A DNA stretch of 64,000 nt from JADJNY01 sp046349615 (GTDB lineage: Bacteria; Planctomycetota; UBA1135; GCA-002686595), in NCBI GenBank assembly GCA_046349615.1, contig JAXMBZ010000005.1:1-64000 (forward strand), read 5' to 3'. Of this stretch, positions 43,943 through 54,737 are shown one piece after another; the stretch's first letter is position 1; the number at the start of each line of letters is the position of its first letter. The notes under the pieces were generated by a model, which was not told the origin of the DNA, did no database searches, and worked only from the letters and a program-made list of their open reading frames with translations. Made by a program: the position numbers and the translations under genes.

Positions 43943-44643
43943 CCGCACCGCGGAGCCCACGGGGGCTCTTGCCCTCGTCGTAGCCGCGCGTCGCGGCTTG
44001 GGGTCCGCACGCTCCGACTTCGACCGCGGCCGTGGACGTCCCGGGGGCGAAGGCCGCGGGAAGGGAGCGTCGTAGGAGCGCACCCCGTGGTCCAGGGGCC
44101 CCTGAGGTGGCTCGGCAGGTGGGGGGTGGCTTCCCTCCAAGGCCCGTCCGAGTTTCCCGACCCAAAAAGGGAATTCCTTCTTCGCAAAAAGCAATGTCCT
44201 AGGCATCCTGGGGAGGAATCGGTTTCCGAGTCCCCCTGTGCCGGGGGCGGAGACCGACCGGACGGAGGCTCACCACCGGCCGCGCCCCCTGCGCGCCGCG
44301 CTCCCGTCCGTGGTCTGGGAAGGAGGTCGGGACATGGACTCGACGGTCGGGCACGAGCACCTCGCGCACCTGCGTGCGCGACGGGGCTCGCCTTTCAGCC
44401 GGGTACGCGCATCGCGCGTATCGACGGTTGCCGTGGGTTCGTGCCTTTGCCGCGCGGAGCGAGCGCCGGAACGCGAACGCTCCGCGACTTCGAGGGCGGG
44501 TGAGTTCGAGGTCGAACCCACTCGTCGTCGCGCGCCTCGATCGAGGAGTTCCTCTCCTCGATCACGGCGTGGGCGAGGTCCGCGCTCCTTCCCGTGGGTC
44601 GTCCGTCTCGAGACGACGCCGATCGCACCCCGGGAGCGCCACC
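43943..44643. other. 701-bp region upstream of the giant repeat gene
   Basis: Near its left end are two hairpins that could terminate the preceding gene: GAGCCC-ACGG-GGGCTC (43953-43968) and AGCCGCG-CGT-CGCGGCT (43982-43998). The middle has a less G+C-rich stretch with TAGGCA near 44200 as a possible -10, and GGAATCGGTTTCC (44215-44227). A perfect hairpin lies at 44539-44563. A leader of several hundred nucleotides is possible for the gene at 44644. No gene is supported. Confidence 0.45.
44539..44563 (+). promoter_or_regulatory. Leader hairpin before the giant gene
   Basis: GATCGAGGAG, loop TTCCT, CTCCTCGATC: a perfect 10-bp stem about 80 nt before the ATG at 44644. It could protect or regulate the mRNA. 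Confidence 0.35.
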
Positions 44644-47600
44644 ATGTTCCGCATCCATCGATCCAGAGCTGAGCTCGGTCTCTTCGTCCTCGCCGCCGTC
44701 TGCTCCGTCGCGAACGTTCGCGCGCAGAGTCCCGTCGCGGCGACGCCCATCGCGCGTGCGCCGAGCACGACGCCGCCTCAGCCGTTCTCGCAGTGCAACA
44801 CGAGCTCCGTTCCGCTCCAGCCCACGGCGTGGTCGAGCTCGGTGACGTTCCCGCGCTTCGACCCGGCGAACGGCGTGCTCGTCGGACTCCAGTTGTCGTT
44901 GAACGCGCACATCGAAGGCCAGGCGCGCGCGGAGAGCCTCGACCTGCAGCCCAGCGTGATCACGCTGAACTTCTCGGCGATCATGCGCGTGCTCCGCCCG
45001 GGCGGCGGCAGTCCGTACCTCCAGGCCCAGCCTGCGCAGAGCTTCGTCGACCCGGTCGCCGCGTACGACGGCACGCTCGATTTCGCGGGGAGTTCGGGGA
45101 TCACGCACCCGCAGATCCTCGTCGACCAACTCGTCACGACGAGCCTGCCCCCGCCGGCTTCCGACATGCTGCCGTTCATCGGTCCCGCGGGAAACCCGGG
45201 CACGATCACGCTGCCCGTGACCGCGGCGGGAGCTTCGAACGGCAGCGGTCCGGGCAACGCCGTCTTCAACTTCCTGCAGAGCGCGAGCGCGACGGTCACC
45301 GTCTGTTACCTCTACCTGCCGGACTGCAACCAAAACGGCATCCCCGACGATCAAGACATCGCCAACGGGGCGCCGGACATCTACGGCACGAACCCGAATA
45401 CGTGCCAGCCCGACGGCATCCCGGACAGTTGCCAGCCGTCGCCCGACTGCGACAACGACGGTCAGCCCAACTTCTGCGAGCTCGCCGCGGGCGCGACCGA
45501 CACGTACGGCACGAACCCGAATACGTGCCAGCCCGACGGCATCCCGGACAGTTGCCAGCCGGCTCCCGACTGCGACAACGACGGACAGCCGAACTTCTGT
45601 GAGATCCTCGCCGGCGCGGCGGACCACTACGGCACGAATCCGAACACGTGCCAGCCCGACGGCATCCCGGACAGTTGCCAGTCGGCTCCCGACTGCGACA
45701 ACGACGGTCAGCCCAACTTCTGCGAGCTCGCCGCGGGCGCGGCCGACGTGTACGGCACGAACCCGAATACGTGTCAGCCCGACGGCATCCCGGACAGCTG
45801 CCAACCTGCGCCGGACTGCGACAACGACGGCCAGCCGAACTTCTGCGAGATCCTCGCGGGCGCGGCGGACCACTACGGCACGAATCCGAACACGTGCCAG
45901 CCCGACGGCATCCCGGATAGTTGCCAGCCGTCGCCCGACTGCGACAACGACGGTCAGCCCAACTTCTGCGAGATCGCCGCGGGCGCGACCGACACGTACG
46001 GCACGAATCCGAATACGTGTCAGCCCGACGGCATCCCGGACAGTTGCCAGCCGGCTCCCGACTGCGACAACGACGGACAACCCAACTTCTGCGAGATCCT
46101 CGCCGGCGCGGCCGACGTGTACGGCACGAACCCGAACACGTGCCAACCCGACGGCATCCCGGACAGTTGCCAGCCGGCTCCGGACTGCGACAACGACGGT
46201 CAGCCGAACTTCTGCGAGATCCTCGCCGGCGCGGCGGACCACTACGGCACGAATCCGAACACGTGTCAGCCCGACGGCATCCCGGATAGTTGCCAACCGT
46301 CGCCGGACTGCGACAACGACGGACAGCCCAACTTCTGCGAGATCCTCGCGGGTGCGGCGGACGTGTACGGCACGAACCCGAACACGTGCCAACCCGACGG
46401 CATCCCGGACAGTTGCCAGCCGGCTCCCGACTGCGACAACGACGGACAGCCGAACTTCTGCGAGCTCCTCGCCGGCGCGGCGGACGTGTACGGCACGAAT
46501 CCGAACACGTGCCAGCCCGACGGCATCCCGGACAGTTGCCAACCGTCGCCCGACTGCGACAACGACGGACAACCCAACTTCTGCGAGATCGCCGCGGGCG
46601 CGGCCGACGTGTACGGCACGAATCCGAACACGTGCCAGCCCGACGGGATCCCGGACAGTTGCCAGCCGGCTCCCGACTGCGACAACGACGGTCAGCCGAA
46701 CTTCTGCGAGATCCTCGCGGGCGCGGCGGACCACTACGGCACGAATCCGAACACGTGCCAGCCCGACGGCATCCCGGACAGTTGCCAGCCGTCGCCCGAC
46801 TGCGACAACGACGGACAGCCCAACTTCTGCGAGATCGCCGCGGGCGCGACCGACGTGTACGGGACGAATCCGAACACGTGCCAACCCGACGGCATCCCAG
46901 ACAGTTGCCAGCCGTCGCCGGACTGCGACAACGACGGACAGCCGAACTTCTGCGAGATCCTCGCCGGCGCGGCGGACCGCTATGGCGTGAGCCCGCGAAC
47001 GTGTCAGCCGGACGGCATCCCGGACAGCTGCCAACCGGTACCTGATTGTGATGCCGACGGGGTTCCCGACTTCTGCGAGATCCAGGCGGGCGCGGCGGAC
47101 CACTACGGCACGAATCCGAACACGTGCCAGCCCGACGGCATCCCGGATAGTTGCCAGCCGTCGCCCGACTGCGACAACGACGGCCAGCCGAACTTCTGTG
47201 AGATCCTCGCCGGCGCGGCGGACGTGTACGGCACGAATCCGAATACGTGTCAGCCCGACGGGATCCCGGACAGTTGCCAGCCGGCTCCCGACTGCGACAA
47301 CGACGGCCAGCCGAACTTCTGCGAGATCCTCGCGGGCGCGGCGGACGTGTACGGCACGAATCCGAACACGTGCCAGCCCGACGGCATCCCGGACAGTTGC
47401 CAGCCGTCGCCGGATTGCGACAACGACGGCCAGCCGAACTTCTGCGAGATCCTCGCCGGCGCGGCGGACCACTACGGCACGAACCCGAATACGTGTCAGC
47501 CCGACGGGATCCCGGACAGCTGCCAACCGTCGCCGGACTGCGACAACGACGGACAGCCCAACTTCTGCGAGATCCTCGCCGGTGCGGCCGACGTGTACGG

Positions 47601-50600
47601 CACGAATCCGAACACGTGCCAACCCGACGGGATCCCGGACAGCTGCCAGCCGGCTCCCGACTGCGACAACGACGGTCAGCCGAACTTCTGCGAGATCCTC
47701 GCGGGCGCGGCGGACGTGTACGGCACGAATCCGAACACGTGTCAGCCCGACGGCATCCCGGACAGCTGCCAACCGTCGCCGGACTGCGACAACGACGGAC
47801 AGCCCAACTTCTGCGAGATCGCCGCGGGCGCGGCGGACGTTACGGCACGAATCCCGCCATGGCGTGAGCCCGCGAAGGTCACCGGACGGCATCCCGGACG
47901 CTGCCAACCGGTACCGATTGTGATGCCGACGGGTTCCCGACTTCTGCGAGACCAGGCGGGCGCGGCGGACCACTACGGCACGAATCCGAACATGCCAGCC
48001 CGACGGCATCCGGATAGTGCCAGCCGCCCCGCTGGCAACGACGGCCAGCCGAACTTCGTGAGATCCTCGCCGGCGCGGCGGACGTGTGGCACGAACCGAA
48101 ACGTGTCAGCCCGACGGGATCCCGGACAGTGCCAGCCGGCTCCCGACTGCGACAACGACGGCCAGCCGAACTTCTGCGAGATCCTCGCGGGCGCGGCGGA
48201 CGTGTACGGCACGAATCCGAACACGTGCCAGCCCGACGGCATCCCGGACAGTTGCCAGCCGTCGCCGGATTGCGACAACGACGGCCAGCCGAACTTCTGC
48301 GAGATCCTCGCCGGCGCGGCGGACCACTACGGCACGAACGAATACGTGTCAGCCCGACGGGATCCGGACAGCTGCCAACCGTCGCCGGACTGCGACAACG
48401 ACGGACAGCCCAACTCTGCGAGATCCTCGCCGGTGCGGCCGACGTGTACGGCACGAATCCGAACACGTGCCAACCCGACGGGATCCCGGACAGCTGCCAG
48501 CCGGCTCCCGACTGCGACAACGACGGTCAGCCGAACTTCTGCGAGATCCTCGCGGGCGCGGCGGACGTGTACGGCACGAATCCGAACACGTGTCAGCCCG
48601 ACGGCATCCCGGATAGTTGCCAACCGTCGCCGGACTGCGACAACGACGGACAGCCCAACTTCTGCGAGATCGCCGCGGGCGCGGCCGACGTGTACGGCAC
48701 GAATCCGAACACGTGCCAGCCCGACGGCATCCCGGACAGTTGCCAACCGTCGCCGGACTGCGACAACGACGGTCAGCCGAACTTCTGTGAGCTCCTCGCG
48801 GGCGCGGCGGACCACTACGGCACGAATCCGAACACGTGCCAGCCCGACGGCATCCCGGATAGTTGCCAGCCGTCGCCGGATTGCGACAACGACGGTCAGC
48901 CGAACTTCTGCGAGATCCTCGCCGGCGCGGCGGACCACTACGGCACGAACCCGAATACGTGTCAGCCCGACGGGATCCCGGACGGTTGCCAACCGTCGCC
49001 GGACTGCGACAACGACGGACAGCCCAACTTCTGCGAGATCCTCGCCGGCGCGGCGGACGTGTACGGCACGAATCCGAACACGTGCCAGCCCGACGGCATC
49101 CCGGACAGCTGCCAACCTGCGCCGGACTGCGACGACGACGGACAGCCGAACTTCTGCGAGATCGTCGCGGGCGCGGCCGACGTGTACGGGACGAATCCGA
49201 ATACGTGCCAACCCGACGGCATCCCGGACAGCTGCCAACCTGCGCCGGACTGCGACGACGACGGACAGCCGAACTTCTGCGAGCTCCAAGCGGGAGCCGC
49301 CGACGCGTACGGCACCAGTCCCGACACGTGCCAGCCCGACGGCATCCCCGACAGTTGCCAGCCCGCGCGCGACTGCGACCACGACGGCCAGCCCAACTTC
49401 TGCGAGATCCTCGCGGGCGCGGCGGACCGTTACGGCTTGAACCCGCCTTCGTGCCAGCCGGACGGCATCCCCGACAGTTGCCAGCCCGCGCCGGATTGCG
49501 ATGCGGACGGTCTGCCGAACTTCTGCGAGATCCAGGCGGGCGCGGCCGACGTGTACGGCACGAATCCGAACACGTGCCAGCCCGACGGCATCCCCGACAG
49601 TTGCCAGCCGGCGCCGGACTGCGACGACGACGGTCAGCCCGACTTCTGCGCGATCCAGGCGGGCGCGGCGGATCACTACGGGACGAACCCGAACACGTGC
49701 CAGCCCGACGGCATCCCGGATAGTTGCCAGCCTGCACCGGACTGCGACGCGGACGGCGTGCCCAACTTCTGTGCGCTCCAGTCGGGCGCGGCCGACGTCT
49801 ACGGGACGAACCCGACGACGTGCCAGCCCGACGGCATCCCGGACAGCTGTCAGCCCGCGCCCGACTGCGATCACGATGGACTGCCGGATGCGTGCGAGCT
49901 CGCGGCGGGAGCGGTCGACCGCTACGGCGTGAACCCGCGCACGTGCCAACCCGACGGCATCCCGGACTCGTGCCAGCCCGAGGCGGACTGCAACCTCGAC
50001 GGCATCCCGGACCACTGCGAGATCGAAGCGGGAGCGCCGGACTGCGACGGGAACAAGCTCCCCGATGCCTGTCAGCCCGACTGCAACGGCGACGGCACGC
50101 CCGACACCTGCGAACCGGACTGCGATCACGACGGGACGCCGGACGCGTGCGAGCCGCTCCAACTCGACTGCAACGCGAACGGAATCCTCGACGAGTGCGA
50201 CCTGCTCGACCCGAGCCGAGTCGACTGCGACGCGGACGGCCGACTCGACGAATGCCAGACGGACTGCGACGGCAACGAGTTGCCGGACACCTGCGATATC
50301 GCGCTCGCTCCGGAGAAGGACCGCGACGGCGACGGGATCCTCGACGCGTGCCAGTGTCAGGAAGTGAACCGCCGCGTTCCGGGTAGCCTGCTGCTCTATC
50401 CGGAGTACGACAACCGCACCGCGGACACGACGTTGATCTCGTGCACGAACGTGCTGTCGACGGCGGTCGAGGTCCACTTCAAGTTCGTCGACGGAACGTC
50501 GTGCCTCGAGTTCGACTTCCGCCGCACGCTGACGCCGAACGACACGCTCACGTTCCTGACGAGCTTCGTGAACCCGAACTCGACCCAGGGTTACGTGTAC

Positions 50601-51260
50601 GCGTATGCGCAGGATCCGACGACGCACACTCCGATCGTGCACAACGGTCTGATCGGTCAGGTCGTCGCGCTGCAGGGACTCGAGGGCATCGGCCACTCGT
50701 TCGATGCCGTGACGTTCCGCGGCATCGGCGACGGCGTGGTCACGGACCTCGACGGCGACGGGCACCGCGACCTGAACGGTCTCGAGTACTCCGGCGCGCC
50801 GGAGGAGATCCTGATCCCGCGCTTCCTCGGTCAGGACGTCACGCCGCGGAGCGAGCTCGTGCTCATCGCGCTCTCCGGCGGACGTGCGTTCACGACGACG
50901 CTCGACTTCGCGATCTTCAACGACAACGAGGAGCCGTTCTCGGCGCAGTACACGTTCCAGTGCTGGGAGCGCGTCCCGCTGCCGGCGATCTCCGGCGTCT
51001 TCGACCAGGACTTCCTGGCGATGGCGACCGCGCAGGACCCGAACGAGATCCTCGGCCAAGCCACCAAGGAAGCGGGATGGATGAAGCTCGACGGCAACGT
51101 CGCGCAGTCCAGCGTGAAGGAGATCACGGACCCTGCGTTCTACGCGGTGCTCATCGAGCGCTCGGGCCCGCTCGCCGCATCCGACCTGCCGTTCGAGCTG
51201 TGCGAGCAGAAGAACGGCTCGCTCCTGCCGCTCGCTCTGACGGGGGACAACGAAGACTAG
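44644..51260 (+). CDS. Giant PEFDNR-family protein with about 38 Ca-binding-type repeats; frame broken at 47.84-48.42 kb
   Basis: It starts at ATG 44644 in one frame and ends at 51260 in another, because of many small indels between about 47840 and 48420. Corrected, it would be about 2,200 residues. Order: signal peptide to about 28 (...VRAQ); choice-of-anchor-E-like domain at about 45-230 (AWSSSVTFPRFDPANGVL, YDGTLDFAGSSG, GPAGNPGTITLPV); DCNQNGIPDDQDIANG; then about 38 units of 41 residues with YGTNPNTCQPDGIPDSCQP and DCDNDGQPNFCE; a short region of classical repeats (DCNGDGTPDTCE, DCDHDGTPDACE); and the family C-domain from VNRRVPGSLLLYPEYDNR to LPFELCEQKNGSLLP. Four Cys per unit suggest disulfides, and Asp loops suggest calcium. 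It is probably a long extracellular stalk carrying the family head. The frame break is more likely sequence error than a true pseudogene. Confidence 0.78.
45367..50032 (+). repeat. Tandem array of about 38 units of 123 bp
   Basis: In-frame coding repeat; each unit encodes about 41 residues. Variation is mostly at the residue after GAAD (V, H, T or R), the PAPDC/PSPDC choice and the ILAG/LAAG/IAAG junction. Central units are nearly identical at the DNA level, while units after about 49.1 kb diverge (DCDDDG, YGLNPPSCQ, YGVNPRTCQ), as expected if the array grows by unequal exchange from the middle. The span divided by 123 fits 38 units once a net 10-nt loss is restored. Confidence 0.9.
47840..48420 (+). 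other. Corrupted duplicate of the upstream repeat block
   Basis: This stretch copies 46984 onward, including a unit variant found once elsewhere (GGCGTGAGCCCGCGAA and GGTACC...ATTGTGATGCCGACGG), but with many 1-3 nt deletions. The offset between copies falls from 877 at the start to 855 and then 851, while seven whole units would be 861. Clean repeats resume by about 48420 in a different frame. The pattern resembles uncorrected long-read error or a misjoined repeat. Confidence 0.75.
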
Positions 51261-51282
51261 TCACGTGGCCCGGTGCAACGGG

Positions 51283-51320
51283 GCGAGGCCGCGGAGGCGA
51301 CTCCGCGGCCTCGCGTTTTT
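51283..51320 (+). terminator. Rho-independent terminator of the giant gene
   Basis: GCGAGGCCGCGGAG, loop GCGA, CTCCGCGGCCTCGC, then GTTTTT: a perfect 14-bp stem with a T run, 22 nt past the stop. Confidence 0.92.
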
Positions 51321-51335
51321 CGAAGGAGAATCGGC

Positions 51336-52358
51336 TCAGACCGCGTGCACGGGACCCGCGCCGCGCGCCGCGGCTTCGAGCGTGCGACGCACGTACACCG
51401 GGACCATCGCGCGGCGCCAATCCGCGTCGCCGGGGACGTTCGGCATCGGGTGCGCTTGACGCTGGGCCTGCTCCGCGACCGCGCGCGCGGCGGGCTCGAA
51501 CTCCGCGCCGTCCGTGCGTGCGCCGCGCAGGAGCTCGCTCGCGCGCTTCACCCGCACGGGCCGCGCTTGGAGCGCCGTGAGCACGACGTCCGCGTCGGTG
51601 ACGACGCTCTTCGCGTCGAGCTCGAGCCGGACGGCGACGCCCAGCAGGGGGAAGTCGATCGATGCGCGATCGCGCAGCTTCCCGTACGCGCCGCGATGCC
51701 CCGCGGCGGTGGGGGGGAGGCGCACCTCGACGAGCACCTCGTCGGCTCCGCACTTCTTGTTCGCGGCGCCGTCGGCGAGCCAGAGGTCGTCGATCGGCAC
51801 CACGCGACGTCCGCCGGAGCCGACGAAGAGGAGCTCCGCGCGCAGCGTCATCAGCGCCGGCGCCGTGTCGTTCGAGGCCGCGGCGACGCACTTGGAGCCG
51901 CCCTCGACGACGTGGCACTTCGTGCCGTCCTTCTTGAGGCAGAAGCCGAGCGCCTGCCGCCAGAAGTACGATTGGTTGTACCACTGGCAGCGCGTGTCGA
52001 GCAGCACGTTGCCGCCGAGCGTGCCCATCGTGCGCAGCTGCGGACCCGCGACGAGTCCGGCCGCCTGCGCGAGCGCGGGCGCATGGGCGCGCACGCGTTC
52101 GCTCGCCGCGACGTCCGCGAGCGAGGTCGTCGCGCCGATGCGCAGCCAGCCCGCACCCGCGTCGCCGATCCCGTGGAGCGCGTCGATGCGCGCGAGCGAG
52201 ACGAGCACGCGCGGCGACAGGAGCTCGTGCTTCAAGTTCGGCAGGAGGTCCGTGCCGCCCGCGACGACGCGCGCGTCGGCGCCGAACTCCGCGAGCAATG
52301 CGACGGCCTCGTCGAGCGTCGTCGGAGTGCGCACTTCGAACTTCGGGAGCCGCAGCAT
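51336..52358 (-). CDS. FAD subunit of a xanthine-dehydrogenase-family enzyme (4-hydroxybenzoyl-CoA reductase beta type)
   Basis: 340 residues from the ATG at 52358, which overlaps the previous stop (TGATG). FAD-binding motifs VVAGGTDLLPNLKH and TMGTLGGNVLLDTRC are of the CO-dehydrogenase-flavoprotein/xanthine dehydrogenase medium-subunit family. Between them and the C-domain is an insert with C124, C140, C148 and C157 (spacing x15, x7, x8). As I recall it, the beta subunit of 4-hydroxybenzoyl-CoA reductase has the same arrangement, where it binds an extra [4Fe-4S] cluster. That makes an electron-input or low-potential reductase role likelier than a plain hydroxylase. Confidence 0.88.
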   Translation of the reverse strand: MLRLPKFEVRTPTTLDEAVALLAEFGADARVVAGGTDLLPNLKHELLSPRVLVSLARIDALHGIGDAGAGWLRIGATTSLADVAASERVRAHAPALAQAAGLVAGPQLRTMGTLGGNVLLDTRCQWYNQSYFWRQALGFCLKKDGTKCHVVEGGSKCVAAASNDTAPALMTLRAELLFVGSGGRRVVPIDDLWLADGAANKKCGADEVLVEVRLPPTAAGHRGAYGKLRDRASIDFPLLGVAVRLELDAKSVVTDADVVLTALQARPVRVKRASELLRGARTDGAEFEPAARAVAEQAQRQAHPMPNVPGDADWRRAMVPVYVRRTLEAAARGAGPVHAV

Positions 52359-54736
52359 CAGGCGCGACCTCCGGCGTGCGCGGCCTCGCGCTGGCGCTTC
52401 TCGGCGAGCGCGCGCAGGACCTTCGCGGGCGTGAAGGGGAGCTCGCGCAGTCGGATGCCGACCGCGTCGAACACGGCGTTCGAGAGCGCGGGGAGCGACG
52501 GATGCAGCGGACCCTCGCCCGCTTCCTTCGCGCCGTAGGGACCTTCGGGGTCGAGGCTCTCGACGATCAACGCCGCGAGCTCGGGCGTGTCGACCGAGGT
52601 CGGCAGGCGGTAGTCGAGCAGCGACGGTCCCGCGTGCAGGCCGAAGCGGTTGACGCCGTGCTCCTCGAGCAGCGCCTCGGCGATGCCCATGTAGGCGGAG
52701 CCTTCCATCTGGCCCGCGACGAGCATCGGGTTCAGCGCGCGGCCGCAGTCGTGCGCGATCCACACCTTGTGACACGTGATGCGGCCCGTCTCGACGTCGA
52801 CCGAGACCTCGACGACGTGCGCGGTGAACGAGTACGCGGGCGACGCGCCGATCGTGCCGCCGCGGTAGTCGCCGCCGAGCGTCGGCGTGTTGTAGGAACC
52901 GGTGCTGCCGAGCGTGTCGCAGTGCGCTTCGGCGATCTGGAACGCCTCCGCCGTCGTGATGCAGCGTTCGGTGCTCTCGCGATCGAACACCTTTCCCCCG
53001 CGCATGAGGACGCGCTCCGGCGCGACCTGCCATTCCTTCGCGACGGCGCCGACGATCTGCGCGCGGAGCTTGCGCGCGGCGTCGATCGTGGCGTTGCCGA
53101 CCATGAACGTGACGCGCGAGGAGTACGCGCCGAGGTCGACGGGCACGAGGTCCGTGTCCGCGGCGACGACGCGCACGTCGGCGACGTCCATGCCGAGCTC
53201 CTCCGCCACGATGTACGCGACGACGGAGTTCGAGCCCTGACCGATGTCGTTGCCGCCGGTGAACACGGTGACGCGGCCGGAGCGCTCGACGGCGAGCTGC
53301 ACGCCCGACTGCGGCATCTTGTTCGGGTAGACGGGGTAGTTCGTGCCCGAGATGTACATCGAGCCCGCGACGCCCAAGCCGCGCCCGAATCCGAGCTTCG
53401 CGCGGCGCGCCCTCCATCCGCTCGCTCGCTCGACTTCGTCGAGGCACGTGAGGAAGCCGTTCGACGTGATGCGCTGGCCGTTGACGGTGCGCGTGAAGTC
53501 GCCTTGGAAATTGCGGCGGCGGAGCTCGATCGGATCGAGCGCGAGCCTTTCCGCGAGCTCGTCGAGCTGCACTTCGAACGCGAACCGCGGCTGCACGGAG
53601 CCGTGCCCGCGCTTGGGTCCGCACGGCGGCTTGTTCGTGAAGACGCGCGTCGAGTCGAAGCGGTAGTTCGGGAAGTGGTACGGGCCCGTGAGGAGCTGGC
53701 CCGAGTAGTACGTCGTCACGAGGCCGAACGAGCTGTACGAGCCGCCGTCGATCAGGATCCTCGCGTCGACCGCGGTGATCCTGCCGTCCTTCGACGCGCC
53801 CGTCTTGTAGTGGAGCTGCATCGGGTGGCGGCCGCGATGGCAGTAGAAGACCTCTTCGCGCGTGTAGAGCATCTTCACCGGCCGCCCGGTGAGCATCGCG
53901 AGCTTCGCGACGCAGAACTCGAGGCTGAACGGGTCGCTCTTCCCGCCAAACGCGCCGCCGAGCGCGGGCTGGACGACGCGGATCTTCTGGATCGGGAGCC
54001 CGAGCACTTTCGCCAGCGCGCGGTGCACGTAGTGAGTGATCTGCGTCGACGACCAGACCGTGAGGAGGCCTTCCGCCGTGTACTGCGCGAGCGCGCAGTG
54101 CGGTTCGATCGCGGCGTGCGTCGTTCCGTGGAAGACGTAGTCGCCCTCGAGCACGACCTCGGCCGCCGCGAGCGCCGCGTCGACGTCGCCGAACGCGAGG
54201 TCGACGTGCTTGCTCACGTTGCCCGTCTTCGAGTCCTCGTGGATCCTCGGCTCGGGGCGGACGAGCGACTCCTTCGGATCGAGGAACGCGTGGAGCGGTT
54301 CGTACTCGACGTGGATCAGCTTCAGCGCGGCGTTCGCGGTGTCCTCGTCGATCGCGGCGACGGCGGCGACGGCGTCGCCGATGAAGCGCACCTTGCCGAG
54401 CGCGAGCGCGTTCTCGTCCTGCGTCCACGGGATGACGCCGTACTTGACCGGCAGGTCCGCGCCGGTGATCACCGCGTGCACGCCGGGGAGCGCGCGCGCC
54501 TTCGACGCGTCGATCGAGACGATCTTCGCGTGCGCGTGCGGGCTGCGCAGCGTCTTCGCGTGCAGCATGCCGGGCAGCACGAGGTCGTCCGCGTACTGCG
54601 CGCGGCCGGTCGCCTTCGCGAGCCCGTCGACCTTGCGGTGGGGCTTGCCGACGACCTCGAACGCGCGGTTCTCCTTCGCTCCGGGCGCGGCGTCGCCCCA
54701 CGGGGCGCCGATGCCGTGTTGGTCGCGTGCGGCCAT
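52358..54736 (-). CDS. Molybdopterin-binding large subunit of a xanthine-dehydrogenase-family enzyme
   Basis: 792 residues. Start region KPHRKVDGLAKATGRAQYADDLVLPGMLHAKTLRSPHAHA, typical of the aldehyde oxidase/xanthine dehydrogenase a/b hammerhead domain. Later landmarks are QPALGGAFGGKSDPF, YTREEVFYCHRGRHP, CGPKRGHGSVQPRFAFEVQLDELA, GGNDIGQGSNSVVAYIVAEELG, and AKEAGEGPLHPSLPALSNAVFDAVG, where the Glu of GEG is in the position of the catalytic glutamate. It binds the Mo-pterin cofactor. One nucleotide separates it from the small-subunit gene. Substrate unknown; the companion beta subunit suggests an aromatic CoA ester. Confidence 0.9.
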   Translation of the reverse strand: MAARDQHGIGAPWGDAAPGAKENRAFEVVGKPHRKVDGLAKATGRAQYADDLVLPGMLHAKTLRSPHAHAKIVSIDASKARALPGVHAVITGADLPVKYGVIPWTQDENALALGKVRFIGDAVAAVAAIDEDTANAALKLIHVEYEPLHAFLDPKESLVRPEPRIHEDSKTGNVSKHVDLAFGDVDAALAAAEVVLEGDYVFHGTTHAAIEPHCALAQYTAEGLLTVWSSTQITHYVHRALAKVLGLPIQKIRVVQPALGGAFGGKSDPFSLEFCVAKLAMLTGRPVKMLYTREEVFYCHRGRHPMQLHYKTGASKDGRITAVDARILIDGGSYSSFGLVTTYYSGQLLTGPYHFPNYRFDSTRVFTNKPPCGPKRGHGSVQPRFAFEVQLDELAERLALDPIELRRRNFQGDFTRTVNGQRITSNGFLTCLDEVERASGWRARRAKLGFGRGLGVAGSMYISGTNYPVYPNKMPQSGVQLAVERSGRVTVFTGGNDIGQGSNSVVAYIVAEELGMDVADVRVVAADTDLVPVDLGAYSSRVTFMVGNATIDAARKLRAQIVGAVAKEWQVAPERVLMRGGKVFDRESTERCITTAEAFQIAEAHCDTLGSTGSYNTPTLGGDYRGGTIGASPAYSFTAHVVEVSVDVETGRITCHKVWIAHDCGRALNPMLVAGQMEGSAYMGIAEALLEEHGVNRFGLHAGPSLLDYRLPTSVDTPELAALIVESLDPEGPYGAKEAGEGPLHPSLPALSNAVFDAVGIRLRELPFTPAKVLRALAEKRQREAAHAGGRA

Positions 54737-54737
54737 G

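Noticed and set aside
44334..44672. Possible small gene with a strong AAGGAGG before ATG 44334
   Set aside because: The product is Arg/Ser-rich with no motif and runs into the start of the giant gene in another frame. The Shine-Dalgarno-like string alone is not enough.
47840..48420. Programmed frameshift in the giant gene
   Set aside because: There are many scattered deletions rather than one slippery site, and the same block exists intact just upstream, so sequence error is the simpler reading.
45599..49932. Several hundred-codon frames in the two other plus-strand frames of the array
   Set aside because: The repeat length of 123 is divisible by three, so any frame without a stop in one unit stays open across the array. 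They are shadows.
45367..50032. CRISPR-like array
   Set aside because: Units are contiguous 123-bp coding repeats with no spacers, in frame with a secreted protein.
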